From Candidatus Krumholzibacteriota bacterium (GTDB lineage Bacteria > Krumholzibacteriota > Krumholzibacteriia > LZORAL124-64-63): a stretch of 64,000 bases of DNA. Numbering within the stretch: the stretch's first letter is position 1; each line of letters starts with the position of its first letter. A program made the translations under genes and the position numbers. Shown here one piece after another: positions 8,231 to 17,718 of this stretch. Where the stretch lies: positions 189,186 through 253,185 of the forward strand of contig JAKLEB010000001.1 of the NCBI GenBank assembly GCA_022711765.1. Direction: 5' to 3'. The notes beneath the pieces are model-generated. The model saw only the letters and a list, made by a program, of their open reading frames with translations. It did no database searches and was not told the DNA's origin.

Positions 8231-10491
8231 ATCTGCCCCGTCTCGCCGCCGCCGCCTGCCTCGTCGCCGCGGCGGGGCCGGCCGCCCTCGCCGCCGTCGT
8301 CCACGATCCGTGGCTGGAACGCTTCCAGGTGGGAGAATTCCGCGATTTCGGGACATTCGAACTCGCCGGCGGCTGGCCCGCCGGGCTCTTCGAGCCGATC
8401 GCGCTCGACCCGGGCTGGCGGACCGGCGCGGCGTCGTTCTTCGCCGGCGAGACCATGCCGCGAGGGGTCGACCTCGTCGCCTGGCGCATCGCGGTGCCGG
8501 CGCTGGCCTCGGCGCCCGCCGCCGAAGCCTATTACCTGGACGCGAGGCGACAGTGGCAGGTGCTGGCGGACCTCGCGGACCCGGCGTGGACGCCGCCCGC
8601 CGACCTCGCGCCGGGTCCAGGTCCCTGGACGCAGCAGATCCGGCTCATCCATGCGAGTCGCCTCGCGAGCGCGGGCGACGCGACCGCCGCCGCGCGCGCC
8701 GCCGCGCTGATCGTCGACGACGCGCGCGGGCTCGGCCTCACCGACGCCGAGCAGTTCGCCTGGTCCCTGCGCGCCGCCTGCCTCGCGGACCGCGTGGGCG
8801 ACCCGTCCGACCTCGCGCCCGTCTGGCACGCGCTCCACGCGCTCGGCCCGTACGACACGCGCAGCGGCTGGGCCATCTGGCTCGCGGCGCAGCGCCACCG
8901 CGGAGCGCCGCCGATCCCCGCGGGCGCGGCAGACCGCGAAACCGCCGTCATGCTCGCCACGGCCGGTCGGCTCTGGCTGTCGGCGGCGGAGCTGCAGGCT
9001 GCGGGCTTCGCGCCCGACGTCGAGGCGGGACTCGGCGCGATCCTGCTCGGCACCGCGGAGCTGGCCGGCCATTTCGCCCGGTGGCCCTCGCCGCCGGAGG
9101 ACGGGTTGTTCCAGGGGTACTGGCTGCGCGGTCAACGGCGGCTTCGCGACGACCCCGCAGCCCTCGAGGCGCTGGCGACCCGGCCGGGGGTCACGGACGG
9201 CCACCGGATCGACCACTGGCGGCGGGCCAGCGAGAGTCATCTGTTGCGGGGCGAGTGGGATGCTGGTCTGCGGGATCTCGACGAGGCCCTCGGACTGATC
9301 GACAGCCAGGCGTCCGCCGCCATGAAGACCCGCCTGCGGGAATGGGTCGTGCAGGCGCTCGCGCTCGCGATCGGCCGGGACCGCACCGACGACGCCCGCC
9401 GGATCGTCGCGCTCGCCGAGGCGCGGCTCGCGGGCGAGCAGGCCCGCGAGTTCAGCACGGACGCTTGGACGCTCCTGGAGCGGCTCGGCCGCAGCGTCCC
9501 GCCGGCCGGCGCGGATCAACGCTCGCGGCTGGAGCGGTTGGTCCGGGCGGGCGGCGCCCCGCGGATCGACCCGGCCGAAGCCTGCGGGCTGCCCGACCCC
9601 GACGCGTGGCGCGACCGCCTCTGGGAGGCGTGGGCGCGCTGGGGACTGGTCCTCCTCGAGGACTCGTCGGCCCCGGTCGAGTCGACGCTCGCGTACCGGC
9701 GCGGCCTCGAGACCGTGCGCGACACGGTCGAACCGCGGCAGCGCCACTCGATCGCCTGCGCGACCGCCGCGCGATTCCTCGCCGGCCACGAATCCGTCCC
9801 GGCCCTGCTGGACTGGGCGGTCGCGCGAGACATCGAACGGCTCGCCGGCGGGAGCTGCCTGCCGCGGACCTCGCCGCTGCCCGGTCTGCGGGACGACGGC
9901 CCGACCACGCGCCTGCGCGATCACGCGCTGCTCGGCGCCGCGCTGGCGCTCGGCGACGACCGCGGTCTCGTGGCGATGGCGGTGCGCCTGCCGGCGGCCG
10001 GCGTCGCGGAGCAGGTGCGCCAGCTGTTCTGGTACCCGGTCCCGGGCGATCCCGCGGTGCGGCAGGCTCTGGCCGAATCCGGGCTGCCGCCGGAACTGCT
10101 GCTCGCGATCGCGCGCAACGAGTCGCTCTTCGAGCCCGCGATCCGCTCGCGGGCCGGCGCGCTGGGCTACATGCAGATCATGCCGTTCCATTACGACGAT
10201 CCCGCCGGCCCGGCGGGACCGGATCACTGGAGCCACCCCGCGGCCAGCCTGCGGGCGGGCGCGCGGATCCTCGCCGGCGAGGTGCGGCGCTACGCCGGCG
10301 ACCCCTATCGGGCCGTCGCCGCCTACAACGCCGGCGCCGGCGCCGTCGACCGCTGGGACCGGCAGCTCGGCGACAACTCCTCGCGAGCGTCGTTCTGGGC
10401 CTGGATCGGCTACCCGGAGACCCGCGGTTACACGTTGCGGGTGCTGCGGGACCGCGGCGTCTACCGCGAACTCCTGGGGTCCGCGCCGTGA
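8218..10491 (+). CDS. Exported Slt-like lytic transglycosylase
   Basis: This is predicted to cleave peptidoglycan between MurNAc and GlcNAc in the periplasm. ATG 8218, preceded by AAGGTGAC, begins a signal peptide (MASLNLPRLAAAACL... ALAA) and gives 757 residues. Residues 40-600 are an alpha-helical, TPR-like region resembling the ring-shaped domain of Slt70. The C-terminal SLT domain has the catalytic glutamate E635 in ARNESLFEP, followed by GYMQIMP, a leucine/alanine-rich helix and AYNAGAGAVDRW. It overlaps the protease gene upstream and the polyprenol-kinase-like gene downstream, so the three are probably co-transcribed. Confidence 0.87.
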   Translation: MASLNLPRLAAAACLVAAAGPAALAAVVHDPWLERFQVGEFRDFGTFELAGGWPAGLFEPIALDPGWRTGAASFFAGETMPRGVDLVAWRIAVPALASAPAAEAYYLDARRQWQVLADLADPAWTPPADLAPGPGPWTQQIRLIHASRLASAGDATAAARAAALIVDDARGLGLTDAEQFAWSLRAACLADRVGDPSDLAPVWHALHALGPYDTRSGWAIWLAAQRHRGAPPIPAGAADRETAVMLATAGRLWLSAAELQAAGFAPDVEAGLGAILLGTAELAGHFARWPSPPEDGLFQGYWLRGQRRLRDDPAALEALATRPGVTDGHRIDHWRRASESHLLRGEWDAGLRDLDEALGLIDSQASAAMKTRLREWVVQALALAIGRDRTDDARRIVALAEARLAGEQAREFSTDAWTLLERLGRSVPPAGADQRSRLERLVRAGGAPRIDPAEACGLPDPDAWRDRLWEAWARWGLVLLEDSSAPVESTLAYRRGLETVRDTVEPRQRHSIACATAARFLAGHESVPALLDWAVARDIERLAGGSCLPRTSPLPGLRDDGPTTRLRDHALLGAALALGDDRGLVAMAVRLPAAGVAEQVRQLFWYPVPGDPAVRQALAESGLPPELLLAIARNESLFEPAIRSRAGALGYMQIMPFHYDDPAGPAGPDHWSHPAASLRAGARILAGEVRRYAGDPYRAVAAYNAGAGAVDRWDRQLGDNSSRASFWAWIGYPETRGYTLRVLRDRGVYRELLGSAP

Positions 10492-11105
10492 CGGCCGGCG
10501 GGCCGTGGCGGCGCAACCTGATCCACCTCGCGACGGCCGCCGCGGCGCCGTGCGTGCGGCACCTGCCGCCGCCCTGGCCTCACGTCGGGCTCGGTCTCGC
10601 GCTCGCGGCGGCGGCGAGCCTGGATGTCGCGCGCCGCCGTCCGGGCCCGCGGCGCCGCCTCGACGCCGCGTTGCCAGGTGTATTCCGGACGGACGAGACC
10701 GCGACCGTGTCGGGCGCGACACTGCTCGGAGCGGGGTACCTCGCGGCCGCGCTCGCCTTCCCGGCCGCGGCCGCCGCGGGAGGGATTGCGGCGCTGGCGG
10801 TGGGCGACCCCGCAGCGGCGCTGGCCGGCCGCCGGTTCGGGGCGCGACGGGGCGCGGCCGGCGCGGCCGGCGAGGCCGGCGCGGCCGGCTCGAGTCGAGC
10901 GGCCGGCAAGAGCTGGCCCGGTTCGCTCGCCTGCTTCGTCGCGGCCACGCCGGCGATCTGGCTCGCGGCCGGCGCGACCGTGCCGGCAGCCGTCGCGGCC
11001 GGCGCATTCGGCGCGCTCGTCGAACGGTGCGCGGGCCGCTGGGACAACCTCGCGATGCCGAGTGGAATCGCGGCGCTGCTGACCGTCTGGCCGCTCGCCG
11101 GTTGA
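10488..11105 (+). CDS. Dolichol/polyprenol-kinase-like CTP-dependent membrane kinase
   Basis: This 205-residue hydrophobic protein shows the SEC59/phytol kinase family signatures: RRNLIHL at the N-terminus, a cytoplasmic FRTDETATVSGATL segment, AVGDPAAALAGRRFG, then GKSWPGSLACF and ERCAGRWDNLAMP. Relatives phosphorylate polyprenols, phytol or diacylglycerol from CTP; the substrate here is unknown. A link to undecaprenol recycling or glycan carriers is inference from its place behind a murein hydrolase. GTG 10488 overlaps the transglycosylase stop. A low-complexity Gly-Ala insert encoded by 9-base repeats separates the GDPAAA and GKS motifs. At least four hydrophobic segments are apparent. Confidence 0.72.
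   Translation: MTAGGPWRRNLIHLATAAAAPCVRHLPPPWPHVGLGLALAAAASLDVARRRPGPRRRLDAALPGVFRTDETATVSGATLLGAGYLAAALAFPAAAAAGGIAALAVGDPAAALAGRRFGARRGAAGAAGEAGAAGSSRAAGKSWPGSLACFVAATPAIWLAAGATVPAAVAAGAFGALVERCAGRWDNLAMPSGIAALLTVWPLAG
10851..10886 (+). repeat. Four 9-base tandem repeats inside the polyprenol-kinase-like gene
   Basis: GGCGCGGCC is repeated four times in tandem, the third copy with one change (GGCGAGGCC), and encodes a Gly-Ala-rich loop. The period is a multiple of three, so copy-number change would keep the frame. Confidence 0.8.
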
Positions 11106-11139
11106 GCGGGTTCGCGGGAACCGGCGTCGGGCTCCCCGG

Positions 11140-11168
11140 TTGACACCCTCTGCAACCCCCTTTAGTTT
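11140..11168 (+). promoter_or_regulatory. Promoter of secA
   Basis: TTGACA (11140-11145), a 17-base spacer, then TAGTTT (11163-11168). It lies between the polyprenol-kinase-like stop codon and secA, with the start of secA 66 bases further on. Confidence 0.6.
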
Positions 11169-11233
11169 CCACCGCGGCTGCGCCGACCGCACCGGCCGCG
11201 TCGTTCGCCCCGGTTATCCAAGGAGTCGAGACC

Positions 11234-14200
11234 ATGGCCACCGGCCTGCTCGGTCTGCTGGAACGCTCGTTCGGCAAGAAGCACCGCGACCTGGCTCGCC
11301 TGCGACCCATGGTCGAGCTCGTGAAGGCGGCGCGCGAGCCGCTGGCGGCGCTCACCGATGACCAGCTTCGCGCCAAACGCGTCGAGTTCAAGGCGCGTCT
11401 CGCCGCCGGCGAGACCGTCGACGATCTGATGCCGGAGGCCTTCGGCGTCGTCTGGGAGGGCTGCCGGCGTCTGGCCGAGCGCAAGGCGAGCTGGCCGGTC
11501 TGGGGCCGGGAATCGACCTGGAACATGGTGCCGTACGACGTGCAGATCCTCGGCGCCGTCGTGCTGCACCAGGGCAAGATCGCCGAGATGGCGACGGGCG
11601 AGGGCAAGACCCTCGTCGCGATCATGCCGCTGTACCTGAACAGCCTGCCCGGCCTCGGCGCGCACCTGGTCACCGTGAACGACTACCTGGCGCGCCGCGA
11701 CGCGGAGTGGATGGGCGGGGTGCTCACCTTCCTCGGCTGCGACGTCAAGTTCATCCTGAACGAGATGACGCCGGACCAGCGGCGCGAGGCCTATGCCGCC
11801 GAGATCACCTACGGCACGAACAACGAGTTCGGCTTCGACTACCTCCGCGACAACATGGCGATCGCCACGGAGCACCTCGTCCAGCGCGGGTTCCACTACG
11901 CGATCGTGGACGAGGTCGACTCGGTCCTCATCGATGAGGCGCGCACGCCGCTGATCATCTCCGGCGCGGTCGCCAAGTCGACGCACCGCTTCAACGAGCT
12001 CAAGCCGCGCGTCGACCGCCTGGTCCGCGCCCAGCTCAAGATCGTCAACCAGTGGATCGCGGACTGCGAGCGCGCGATGCACGGCGCCGAGGAGAAGGAG
12101 GTCACGCTCGACGACGCGACCAAGCTGAAACTGCTGCGCATCAGCCGCGGCGCGCCGAAGAACAAGCGCTTCCAGCGGCTGAAGCTCATTCCCGGCGTCG
12201 CGGAGACGATCCAGCGCACCGAAGAGAACTTCATGCGCGACAAGGCCATGTGGGAGGCGGACGAGGATCTCCTCTACGTGGTCGAGGAGAAGCACAACTC
12301 GGTGGATCTCACCGAGAAGGGGCGCAGCCTGCTGGCCGAGGGCGACCACGATTTCTTCGTGCTGCCCGACCTCGCGGCGCTCGGCTCGGACCTCGAGGTC
12401 GACGAGTCGCTCACGCCGGCGCAGAAGGCCGAGAAGCTCGCGGCCGCGGAACAGCTGTACGCGACGAAGAACGAGCAGATCTCGAATGTCGACCAGCTCC
12501 TGCGCGCCTACTCCCTCTACGAGAAGGACGACGAGTACGTCATCCAGGACGGCAAGATCGTCATCGTCGACGAGTTCACCGGTCGCCTGATGCCCGGCCG
12601 CCGCTTCAGCGAGGGCCTGCATCAGGCGCTCGAGGCCAAGGAAGGCGTCACCGTCGAGCGCGAGACCCAGACGCTCGCCACGATCACGATCCAGAACTTC
12701 TTCCGCATGTACATGAAGCTGGCCGGCATGACCGGCACGGCGGAGACCGAGGAAGCCGAGTTCAACTCGATCTACGACCTGGACGTCGTGGTCATCCCGA
12801 CGAACCGACCGGTCGCGCGCGTCGAGTACGACGACGTGATCTACCTGACCAAGAAGGAGAAGTACAAGGCGATCATCGACGAGGTGGCGCGGTTGCACCA
12901 CCTCGGCCTGCCGGTGCTCGTGGGCACGACCACGGTCGAGGTCTCCGAGCTGCTGAGCCGCCTGCTGCGCCTGCAGGGCATCAACCACAGCGTGCTGAAC
13001 GCGAAGCACCACAAGAACGAGGCCGAGATCGTCGCCGGCGCCGGCCGCATCGGCGCGGTCACGATCGCGACCAACATGGCCGGCCGCGGCACCGACATCA
13101 AGCTGGACCCCGACCTCGGCAGTCTGCCCGCGCGCTGGGCGCAGGACGGCGCGCTCAAGCGGGACGACTGGGAGGACGAGCCGCTGGGCCTGCACATCAT
13201 CGGCACCGAGCGGCACGAGTCCCGGCGCATCGATCGGCAGCTGCGCGGGCGCGCGGGGCGGCAGGGCGACCCGGGCTCGGCGATCTTCTTCCTCTCGCTC
13301 GAGGACGACCTCATGCGGCTGTTCGGGCACGAGCGCATGAACCGCGTGCTGGGCAGCCTGGGCGTGCAGGAGAACGAGGCGATCACCCACTCGATGGTCA
13401 CCAAGGCCATCGAGAAGGCGCAGATCAGGGTCGAGAACCACAACTTCGACATCCGCAAGCACCTGCTCGAGTACGACGACGTCGTCAACAAGCAGCGGGA
13501 GGTGATCTACAGCCAGCGGCGCGAGATCCTCGTGGAGCAGGACGTCCACGACGTGCTCGACGATTTCCTCGGCGGCGCGATCGATACCCTGGTCGACGAG
13601 CATTGCCGGGCCGACCAACCGCCCGACGACTGGCGGATCGACGACCTCGCTCGGCAGTACCAGGGCCTGGTGCTCGCGCCGCTGCCGCTCGCGAAGGACG
13701 AGCATCTCGAGCTGGGGCTGGACGCGTTGCGCGACCGCCTGCTCGACCACGCCGGGCAGCATCGGCGGCAGAAGGAGGAGCGGCTCGGCGCCGACCTCTG
13801 TCGCCAGCTCGAGCGTTACGTGCTGCTGAACGTCATCGACCAGCGCTGGCGCGACCATCTCAACGAGCTGATCATGCTGCGCAGCGGGATCGGCCTGCGC
13901 TCGTTCGGGCAGCGCAATCCCCTCATCGAGTACAAGCGCGAGAGTTTCGAGCTGTTCGAGCAGCTGATGGATGGCATCCGCCGCGACTCGGCGAGCCTCT
14001 TCTTCCGGGCCGAGCTCGTGCGGACGCCGCCGCAGCCGCGTCCGCCGGACCCGGCCGCGCTGCGCGCGCAGCACCAGGCGGTGAACGCCTACGAACGCAC
14101 GGCGCAGCCGGCGACGACCGGGGGCGGAGCCGCTGCGGAATCGGTGACCCGCGCCGGCCGGACCCAGCCGATCCGGCACGACGGTCCGAAGGTCGGCAGG

Positions 14201-14257
14201 AACGACCCCTGTCCGTGCGGCAGCGGCAAGAAATACAAGCAGTGCTGCGGCCGCTGA
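11234..14257 (+). CDS. secA: Preprotein translocase ATPase SecA
   Basis: SecA is the motor that drives unfolded preproteins through SecYEG. The 1007 residues include the DEAD-type motor with Walker A ATGEGKT near residues 120-127, [14 protein letters not shown] near residue 227, [16 protein letters not shown] near 447, the second nucleotide fold with [10 protein letters not shown] near 615, and [14 protein letters not shown] near 670. The helical scaffold domain follows. A SEC-C zinc-binding tail ([16 protein letters not shown]) closes the protein. It is about 100 residues longer than E. coli SecA, mainly through insertions in the preprotein crosslinking region (around residues 240-380, including [13 protein letters not shown]), as in Bacteroidota/Chlorobiota homologues. 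AAGGAG precedes ATG 11234. It appears to be a single-gene unit with its own promoter. Confidence 0.98.
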   Translation: MATGLLGLLERSFGKKHRDLARLRPMVELVKAAREPLAALTDDQLRAKRVEFKARLAAGETVDDLMPEAFGVVWEGCRRLAERKASWPVWGRESTWNMVPYDVQILGAVVLHQGKIAEMATGEGKTLVAIMPLYLNSLPGLGAHLVTVNDYLARRDAEWMGGVLTFLGCDVKFILNEMTPDQRREAYAAEITYGTNNEFGFDYLRDNMAIATEHLVQRGFHYAIVDEVDSVLIDEARTPLIISGAVAKSTHRFNELKPRVDRLVRAQLKIVNQWIADCERAMHGAEEKEVTLDDATKLKLLRISRGAPKNKRFQRLKLIPGVAETIQRTEENFMRDKAMWEADEDLLYVVEEKHNSVDLTEKGRSLLAEGDHDFFVLPDLAALGSDLEVDESLTPAQKAEKLAAAEQLYATKNEQISNVDQLLRAYSLYEKDDEYVIQDGKIVIVDEFTGRLMPGRRFSEGLHQALEAKEGVTVERETQTLATITIQNFFRMYMKLAGMTGTAETEEAEFNSIYDLDVVVIPTNRPVARVEYDDVIYLTKKEKYKAIIDEVARLHHLGLPVLVGTTTVEVSELLSRLLRLQGINHSVLNAKHHKNEAEIVAGAGRIGAVTIATNMAGRGTDIKLDPDLGSLPARWAQDGALKRDDWEDEPLGLHIIGTERHESRRIDRQLRGRAGRQGDPGSAIFFLSLEDDLMRLFGHERMNRVLGSLGVQENEAITHSMVTKAIEKAQIRVENHNFDIRKHLLEYDDVVNKQREVIYSQRREILVEQDVHDVLDDFLGGAIDTLVDEHCRADQPPDDWRIDDLARQYQGLVLAPLPLAKDEHLELGLDALRDRLLDHAGQHRRQKEERLGADLCRQLERYVLLNVIDQRWRDHLNELIMLRSGIGLRSFGQRNPLIEYKRESFELFEQLMDGIRRDSASLFFRAELVRTPPQPRPPDPAALRAQHQAVNAYERTAQPATTGGGAAAESVTRAGRTQPIRHDGPKVGRNDPCPCGSGKKYKQCCGR

Positions 14258-14269
14258 GCGAGCGTCGCC

Positions 14270-14298
14270 TTGCCAGGCTCGCCGGCCCGTGGTAGGTT
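14270..14298 (+). promoter_or_regulatory. Promoter of the smg-topA-trmFO-xerC-hslVU unit
   Basis: TTGCCA (14270-14275), a 17-base spacer and TAGGTT (14293-14298) sit in the short gap after secA, about 39 bases before the smg ATG. Confidence 0.5.
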
Positions 14299-14336
14299 GG
14301 GCCCCCGCGCGCGGCCATCCATCCGCGGAAGGCGTC

Positions 14337-14822
14337 ATGGAGCATCTCCGGTATCGACTGCGCAAACTCCTGCTGCTTTTGCTCGAAGCGGTCGACGCGC
14401 GGCAGGCAGGATCCGCCTGCGCCGCGTCGGACCTGCCCGGGATCATCGCCGCGGCCGGGTACGGTCCGCAGGACCTGGCCGACCTGCTGGCGGCTCTGCA
14501 CGGGCGGTGGCATCCGCAAGCCGACCGCCCGGCCTGGCTGGCCGCCCAGCGCGTCGCGCGGCCGAGCCGCCAGTCCTTGCGGCAGATGGGTCCGCGCGAG
14601 GAGGAGTTGCTCACGGTGCCGGCGTTCGGCTACCTGCTGGACCTCGTGCGCACCGGGCAGATCACGGCGGAGCAGATGGAGACACTCATCCAGTTCGCCC
14701 AGCTGGTCCCTGACGGACCGTTGACCCCGGCCGAGCTCGGTCCGTTGCTCGACCGGGTGATTGGCGCCGGGCGCGAGGACCGGCGGTCCCGCGGGCTCGG
14801 CGGCGGCGACCGTCCGCATTGA
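14337..14822 (+). CDS. smg: Smg/DUF494-family protein
   Basis: This 161-residue acidic helical protein matches the DUF494 (Smg) family, which commonly sits immediately before topA. The N-terminal half carries a leucine-rich helix and a short helical bundle containing DLPGIIAAAGYG. The C-terminal half contains GYLLDLVRTGQITAEQMETL, which is characteristic of the family. Its molecular role is not established. ATG 14337 is chosen because it lies just downstream of the promoter at 14270-14298; an earlier in-frame GTG at 14289 would lie inside that promoter. topA begins 46 bases after the stop. Confidence 0.75.
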   Translation: MEHLRYRLRKLLLLLLEAVDARQAGSACAASDLPGIIAAAGYGPQDLADLLAALHGRWHPQADRPAWLAAQRVARPSRQSLRQMGPREEELLTVPAFGYLLDLVRTGQITAEQMETLIQFAQLVPDGPLTPAELGPLLDRVIGAGREDRRSRGLGGGDRPH

Positions 14823-14868
14823 CCCGTGAGGTCGCTGCGGGCCGCGTCCCCTGAAAAGAGGCGAGTCC

Positions 14869-17718
14869 TTGAAGCTGATCGTGGTCGAGTCCCCCGCGAA
14901 GGCGCGGACCATCGAGAAATTCCTCGGCGGCGGCTACAAGGTCGCGGCCAGCTACGGGCACATCCGCGACCTCCCCGAGAAGGCGAGCCAGATCCCGGCG
15001 AAGTTCAAGGACCGGCCGTGGAAGCGGCTGGCCGTGAACGTCGACGACGACTTCGAGCCGATCTACGTGGTCTCGTCCGACAGCAAGGAGCGCGTCGCCG
15101 ACCTCAAGAAGCTCCTGGCGAAGGCTGACGAGCTCCTGCTCGCCACGGACGAGGACCGCGAGGGCGAGGCGATCAGCTGGCACCTGCTCGAGGTGCTGAA
15201 GCCGAGGATCCCGGTCCGGCGGATCACCTTCCACGAGATCACGCGCGGCGCGATCGAGCGAGCGCTCGCGAATCCCCGCGACATCGACGAGCAGCTGGTG
15301 CGCGCCCAGGAGAGCCGCCGCATCCTCGACCGCCTCTACGGCTACGAGCTGTCGCCGGTGCTCTGGAAGAAGGTGCGGACCGGTCTGAGCGCCGGGCGCG
15401 TCCAGAGCGTCGCGGTGCGGTTGATCGTCGAGCGCGAGGAGGAGCGGCAGCGCTTCGTGCGGGCCGAGTACTACGACGTCGAGGCGTTGCTCTACGGTCC
15501 GGGCGGCGTCAACTTCACCGCGCGCCTCGTGGAGATCGACGGCCAGCGGCTGGCGGACGGCAAGGACTTCGATCCGGCGACCGGGCGCCTCAAGCTCCCC
15601 GACCAGCGACTGGTGCTCGACGCGGCGCTCGCCGAGGCGCTGCAGGATTGCGCGCGCAGCGCGGAATCGCTGCCCTGGCGGGTCGCGTCCGTCACGCGCA
15701 AGGAGACCCGCCAGCGGCCGGCGCCGCCGTTCACGACGTCGACCCTGCAGCAGGCCGCGAGCACCCGCCTGCGGTTGTCGCCGGCGCAGACCATGCGGAT
15801 CGCGCAGCGGCTCTACGAGGGCGTCGAGCTGGGCGGGGGCGAACGGGTCGGCCTGATCACGTACATGCGAACCGACTCGTTCAACCTCGCGGGCACCGCG
15901 CTCGCGGAGATCGAGGACTTCGTCCGCGACCGCTTCGGCGCGCCGTTCAGCGACGGGCCGCGGATCTACCGGACGCAGGTCCAGGGCGCCCAGGAAGCCC
16001 ACGAGGCGATCCGGCCCACGAGCGTCGGGCGCGAGCCGGACAGCCTGGCGGGGCTGCTGGACAGCGCCGACCTCGCGCTCTATCGACTGATCTGGAATCG
16101 CGCGGTCGCGAGCCAGATGACGGACGCGCGCCTCGACAAGACGACGGCCACGCTGGCCTGCTCCTGCCGGGGCCGCCGGCTGGTCTGGCGGTCCAACGGC
16201 TCCATCGTGACCTTCCCCGGGTTCCTGAGCGTGTACGGCGAACGCGAGCGCGACTCGCTGCTGCCGGACCTGCGCGAAGGTCAACTGCTCCCGGATCCGC
16301 AGTCCGCGGACGACGAGCAATCGCCCCAGGGCGTGGCGGAGGTACGCGCGCTGCGCCACGAGACGCAACCGCCGGACCGCTTCACCGAGGCCTCCCTCGT
16401 CAAGGCGCTCGAGGAGGAGGGCATCGGCCGGCCGTCGACGTACGCGAGCATCATCTCGACCATCCAGCAGCGCGGCTACGTGCTGAAGAAGGGCAGCGCG
16501 CTCGTGCCGACGTACGTCGGCATGGCCGTGACCCGCCTGCTGCGGGACCACTTCCAGCGATACGTCGACGTCAAGTTCACGGCGGGGATGGAGCAGGAGC
16601 TCGATGCGATCGCGCGCGGCGAGGTCGAGTGGAAGGACTTCCTGCGCCAGTTCTACCGCGGCGGGGCCGACGACCCCGGCCTCGCGAGCAGCATCGCGCA
16701 GGAACTGGAGCGGATCGAGTATCCGGCCATCCCGGTCGGCGAGGATCCGCGGTCCGGCCAGCCGCTGCTCGTGAAGATCGGCCGGAAGTCCGAGTACGTG
16801 CAGCGGGGCTCGCAAGGCGGCGAAAGCGTCACGTTGCCGGCTGGCCTGCTGATCGACGACCTCACGCCCGAGAAGGCGCACGACCTGCTGGAGGAGAAGC
16901 GGAAGAGCCGCGAGCCGATCGGCACGGACCCGGCGACCGGCAAGCGCATCTACGCGTTGCGCGGTCCCTTCGGCCCGTACCTGCAGCTCGGCGAGAACGA
17001 CGAAGGGCCGAAACCCAAGCGGGTCGGTCTCGGGCGCGACACCGACCTCGCCTCGATCGATCTTTCGACCGCCCTCAGGCTCCTGTCGTTGCCGCGCGAG
17101 GTGGGGGTCGACCCCCGGACGGGCAAGCCGGTGCTCGCGGGACTCGGCCGCTACGGGCCGTTCGTGCAGCGGGACCGCACCTTCGCGAGCGTACGCTCGG
17201 CGGATCAGCTCTTCACGATCGGCCTCGACGAGGCGCTCCGCCTCATCCACGACAAGGAAGCCGGCAAGAAGCCGGTCCTCGCCGAGGTCGGACCGCATCC
17301 CGAGACCGGCGCGCCGCTGCAGGTCTGCAAGGGGCGCTACGGCCCCTACGTCACCGACGGCCGGCTGATCGCCTCCCTGCCGCGTGATCGCGAGCCGGAA
17401 TCGGTCACCGTGAGCGAGGCGCTGGCCTGGCTCGCCGCCGCGGCGGAACGCAAGACCAGTGGGCGCGGGGCGAAGCAGTCCGGCCGCTCGCGAGCGGCCA
17501 GGCAAGCCGACGCGACACCGGCTCCGCAGGCGGGCAAGAAGACCGCGCGGGCGTCCACCAGGACATCCGCGAAGACATCCGCGAAGACATCCGCGAAGAA
17601 GTCCGTGAAGAAATCCGTGAAGAAGCCCGCGAAGACGACGGCGAAGCAGGCTGCCGGGAGGACCCGGAAGAGGTCGGCCGGCAAGACGGCCGTTCCCGAC
17701 GGCGCGGCGGAGGACTGA
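14869..17718 (+). CDS. topA: DNA topoisomerase I (type IA) with lysine/alanine-rich tail
   Basis: TopA relaxes negative supercoils by transient single-strand cleavage. The TOPRIM domain opens the protein (VVESPAKARTIEKFLG, then ATDEDREGEAI near residue 95). SAGRVQSVAV and the active-site Tyr332 in TYMRTDS follow. After the catalytic core come several Toprim-Crpt-type repeats (for example DPRTGKPVLAGLGRYGPF), and no cysteine zinc fingers are visible. The last 80 or so residues form a strongly basic tail of KTSA/KKSV repeats that probably binds DNA non-specifically. The start is TTG 14869 with GAGGCGAG just upstream; 949 residues. The stop overlaps trmFO (TGATG). Confidence 0.97.
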   Translation: MKLIVVESPAKARTIEKFLGGGYKVAASYGHIRDLPEKASQIPAKFKDRPWKRLAVNVDDDFEPIYVVSSDSKERVADLKKLLAKADELLLATDEDREGEAISWHLLEVLKPRIPVRRITFHEITRGAIERALANPRDIDEQLVRAQESRRILDRLYGYELSPVLWKKVRTGLSAGRVQSVAVRLIVEREEERQRFVRAEYYDVEALLYGPGGVNFTARLVEIDGQRLADGKDFDPATGRLKLPDQRLVLDAALAEALQDCARSAESLPWRVASVTRKETRQRPAPPFTTSTLQQAASTRLRLSPAQTMRIAQRLYEGVELGGGERVGLITYMRTDSFNLAGTALAEIEDFVRDRFGAPFSDGPRIYRTQVQGAQEAHEAIRPTSVGREPDSLAGLLDSADLALYRLIWNRAVASQMTDARLDKTTATLACSCRGRRLVWRSNGSIVTFPGFLSVYGERERDSLLPDLREGQLLPDPQSADDEQSPQGVAEVRALRHETQPPDRFTEASLVKALEEEGIGRPSTYASIISTIQQRGYVLKKGSALVPTYVGMAVTRLLRDHFQRYVDVKFTAGMEQELDAIARGEVEWKDFLRQFYRGGADDPGLASSIAQELERIEYPAIPVGEDPRSGQPLLVKIGRKSEYVQRGSQGGESVTLPAGLLIDDLTPEKAHDLLEEKRKSREPIGTDPATGKRIYALRGPFGPYLQLGENDEGPKPKRVGLGRDTDLASIDLSTALRLLSLPREVGVDPRTGKPVLAGLGRYGPFVQRDRTFASVRSADQLFTIGLDEALRLIHDKEAGKKPVLAEVGPHPETGAPLQVCKGRYGPYVTDGRLIASLPRDREPESVTVSEALAWLAAAAERKTSGRGAKQSGRSRAARQADATPAPQAGKKTARASTRTSAKTSAKTSAKKSVKKSVKKPAKTTAKQAAGRTRKRSAGKTAVPDGAAED
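17562..17645 (+). repeat. Seven 12-base tandem repeats coding the topA basic tail
   Basis: Units of 12 bases (GACATCCGCGAA three times, then diverging copies) encode a Lys-Thr/Lys-Ser-Ala/Val tetrapeptide repeat. Recent duplication is suggested by the three identical leading copies. Confidence 0.8.
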
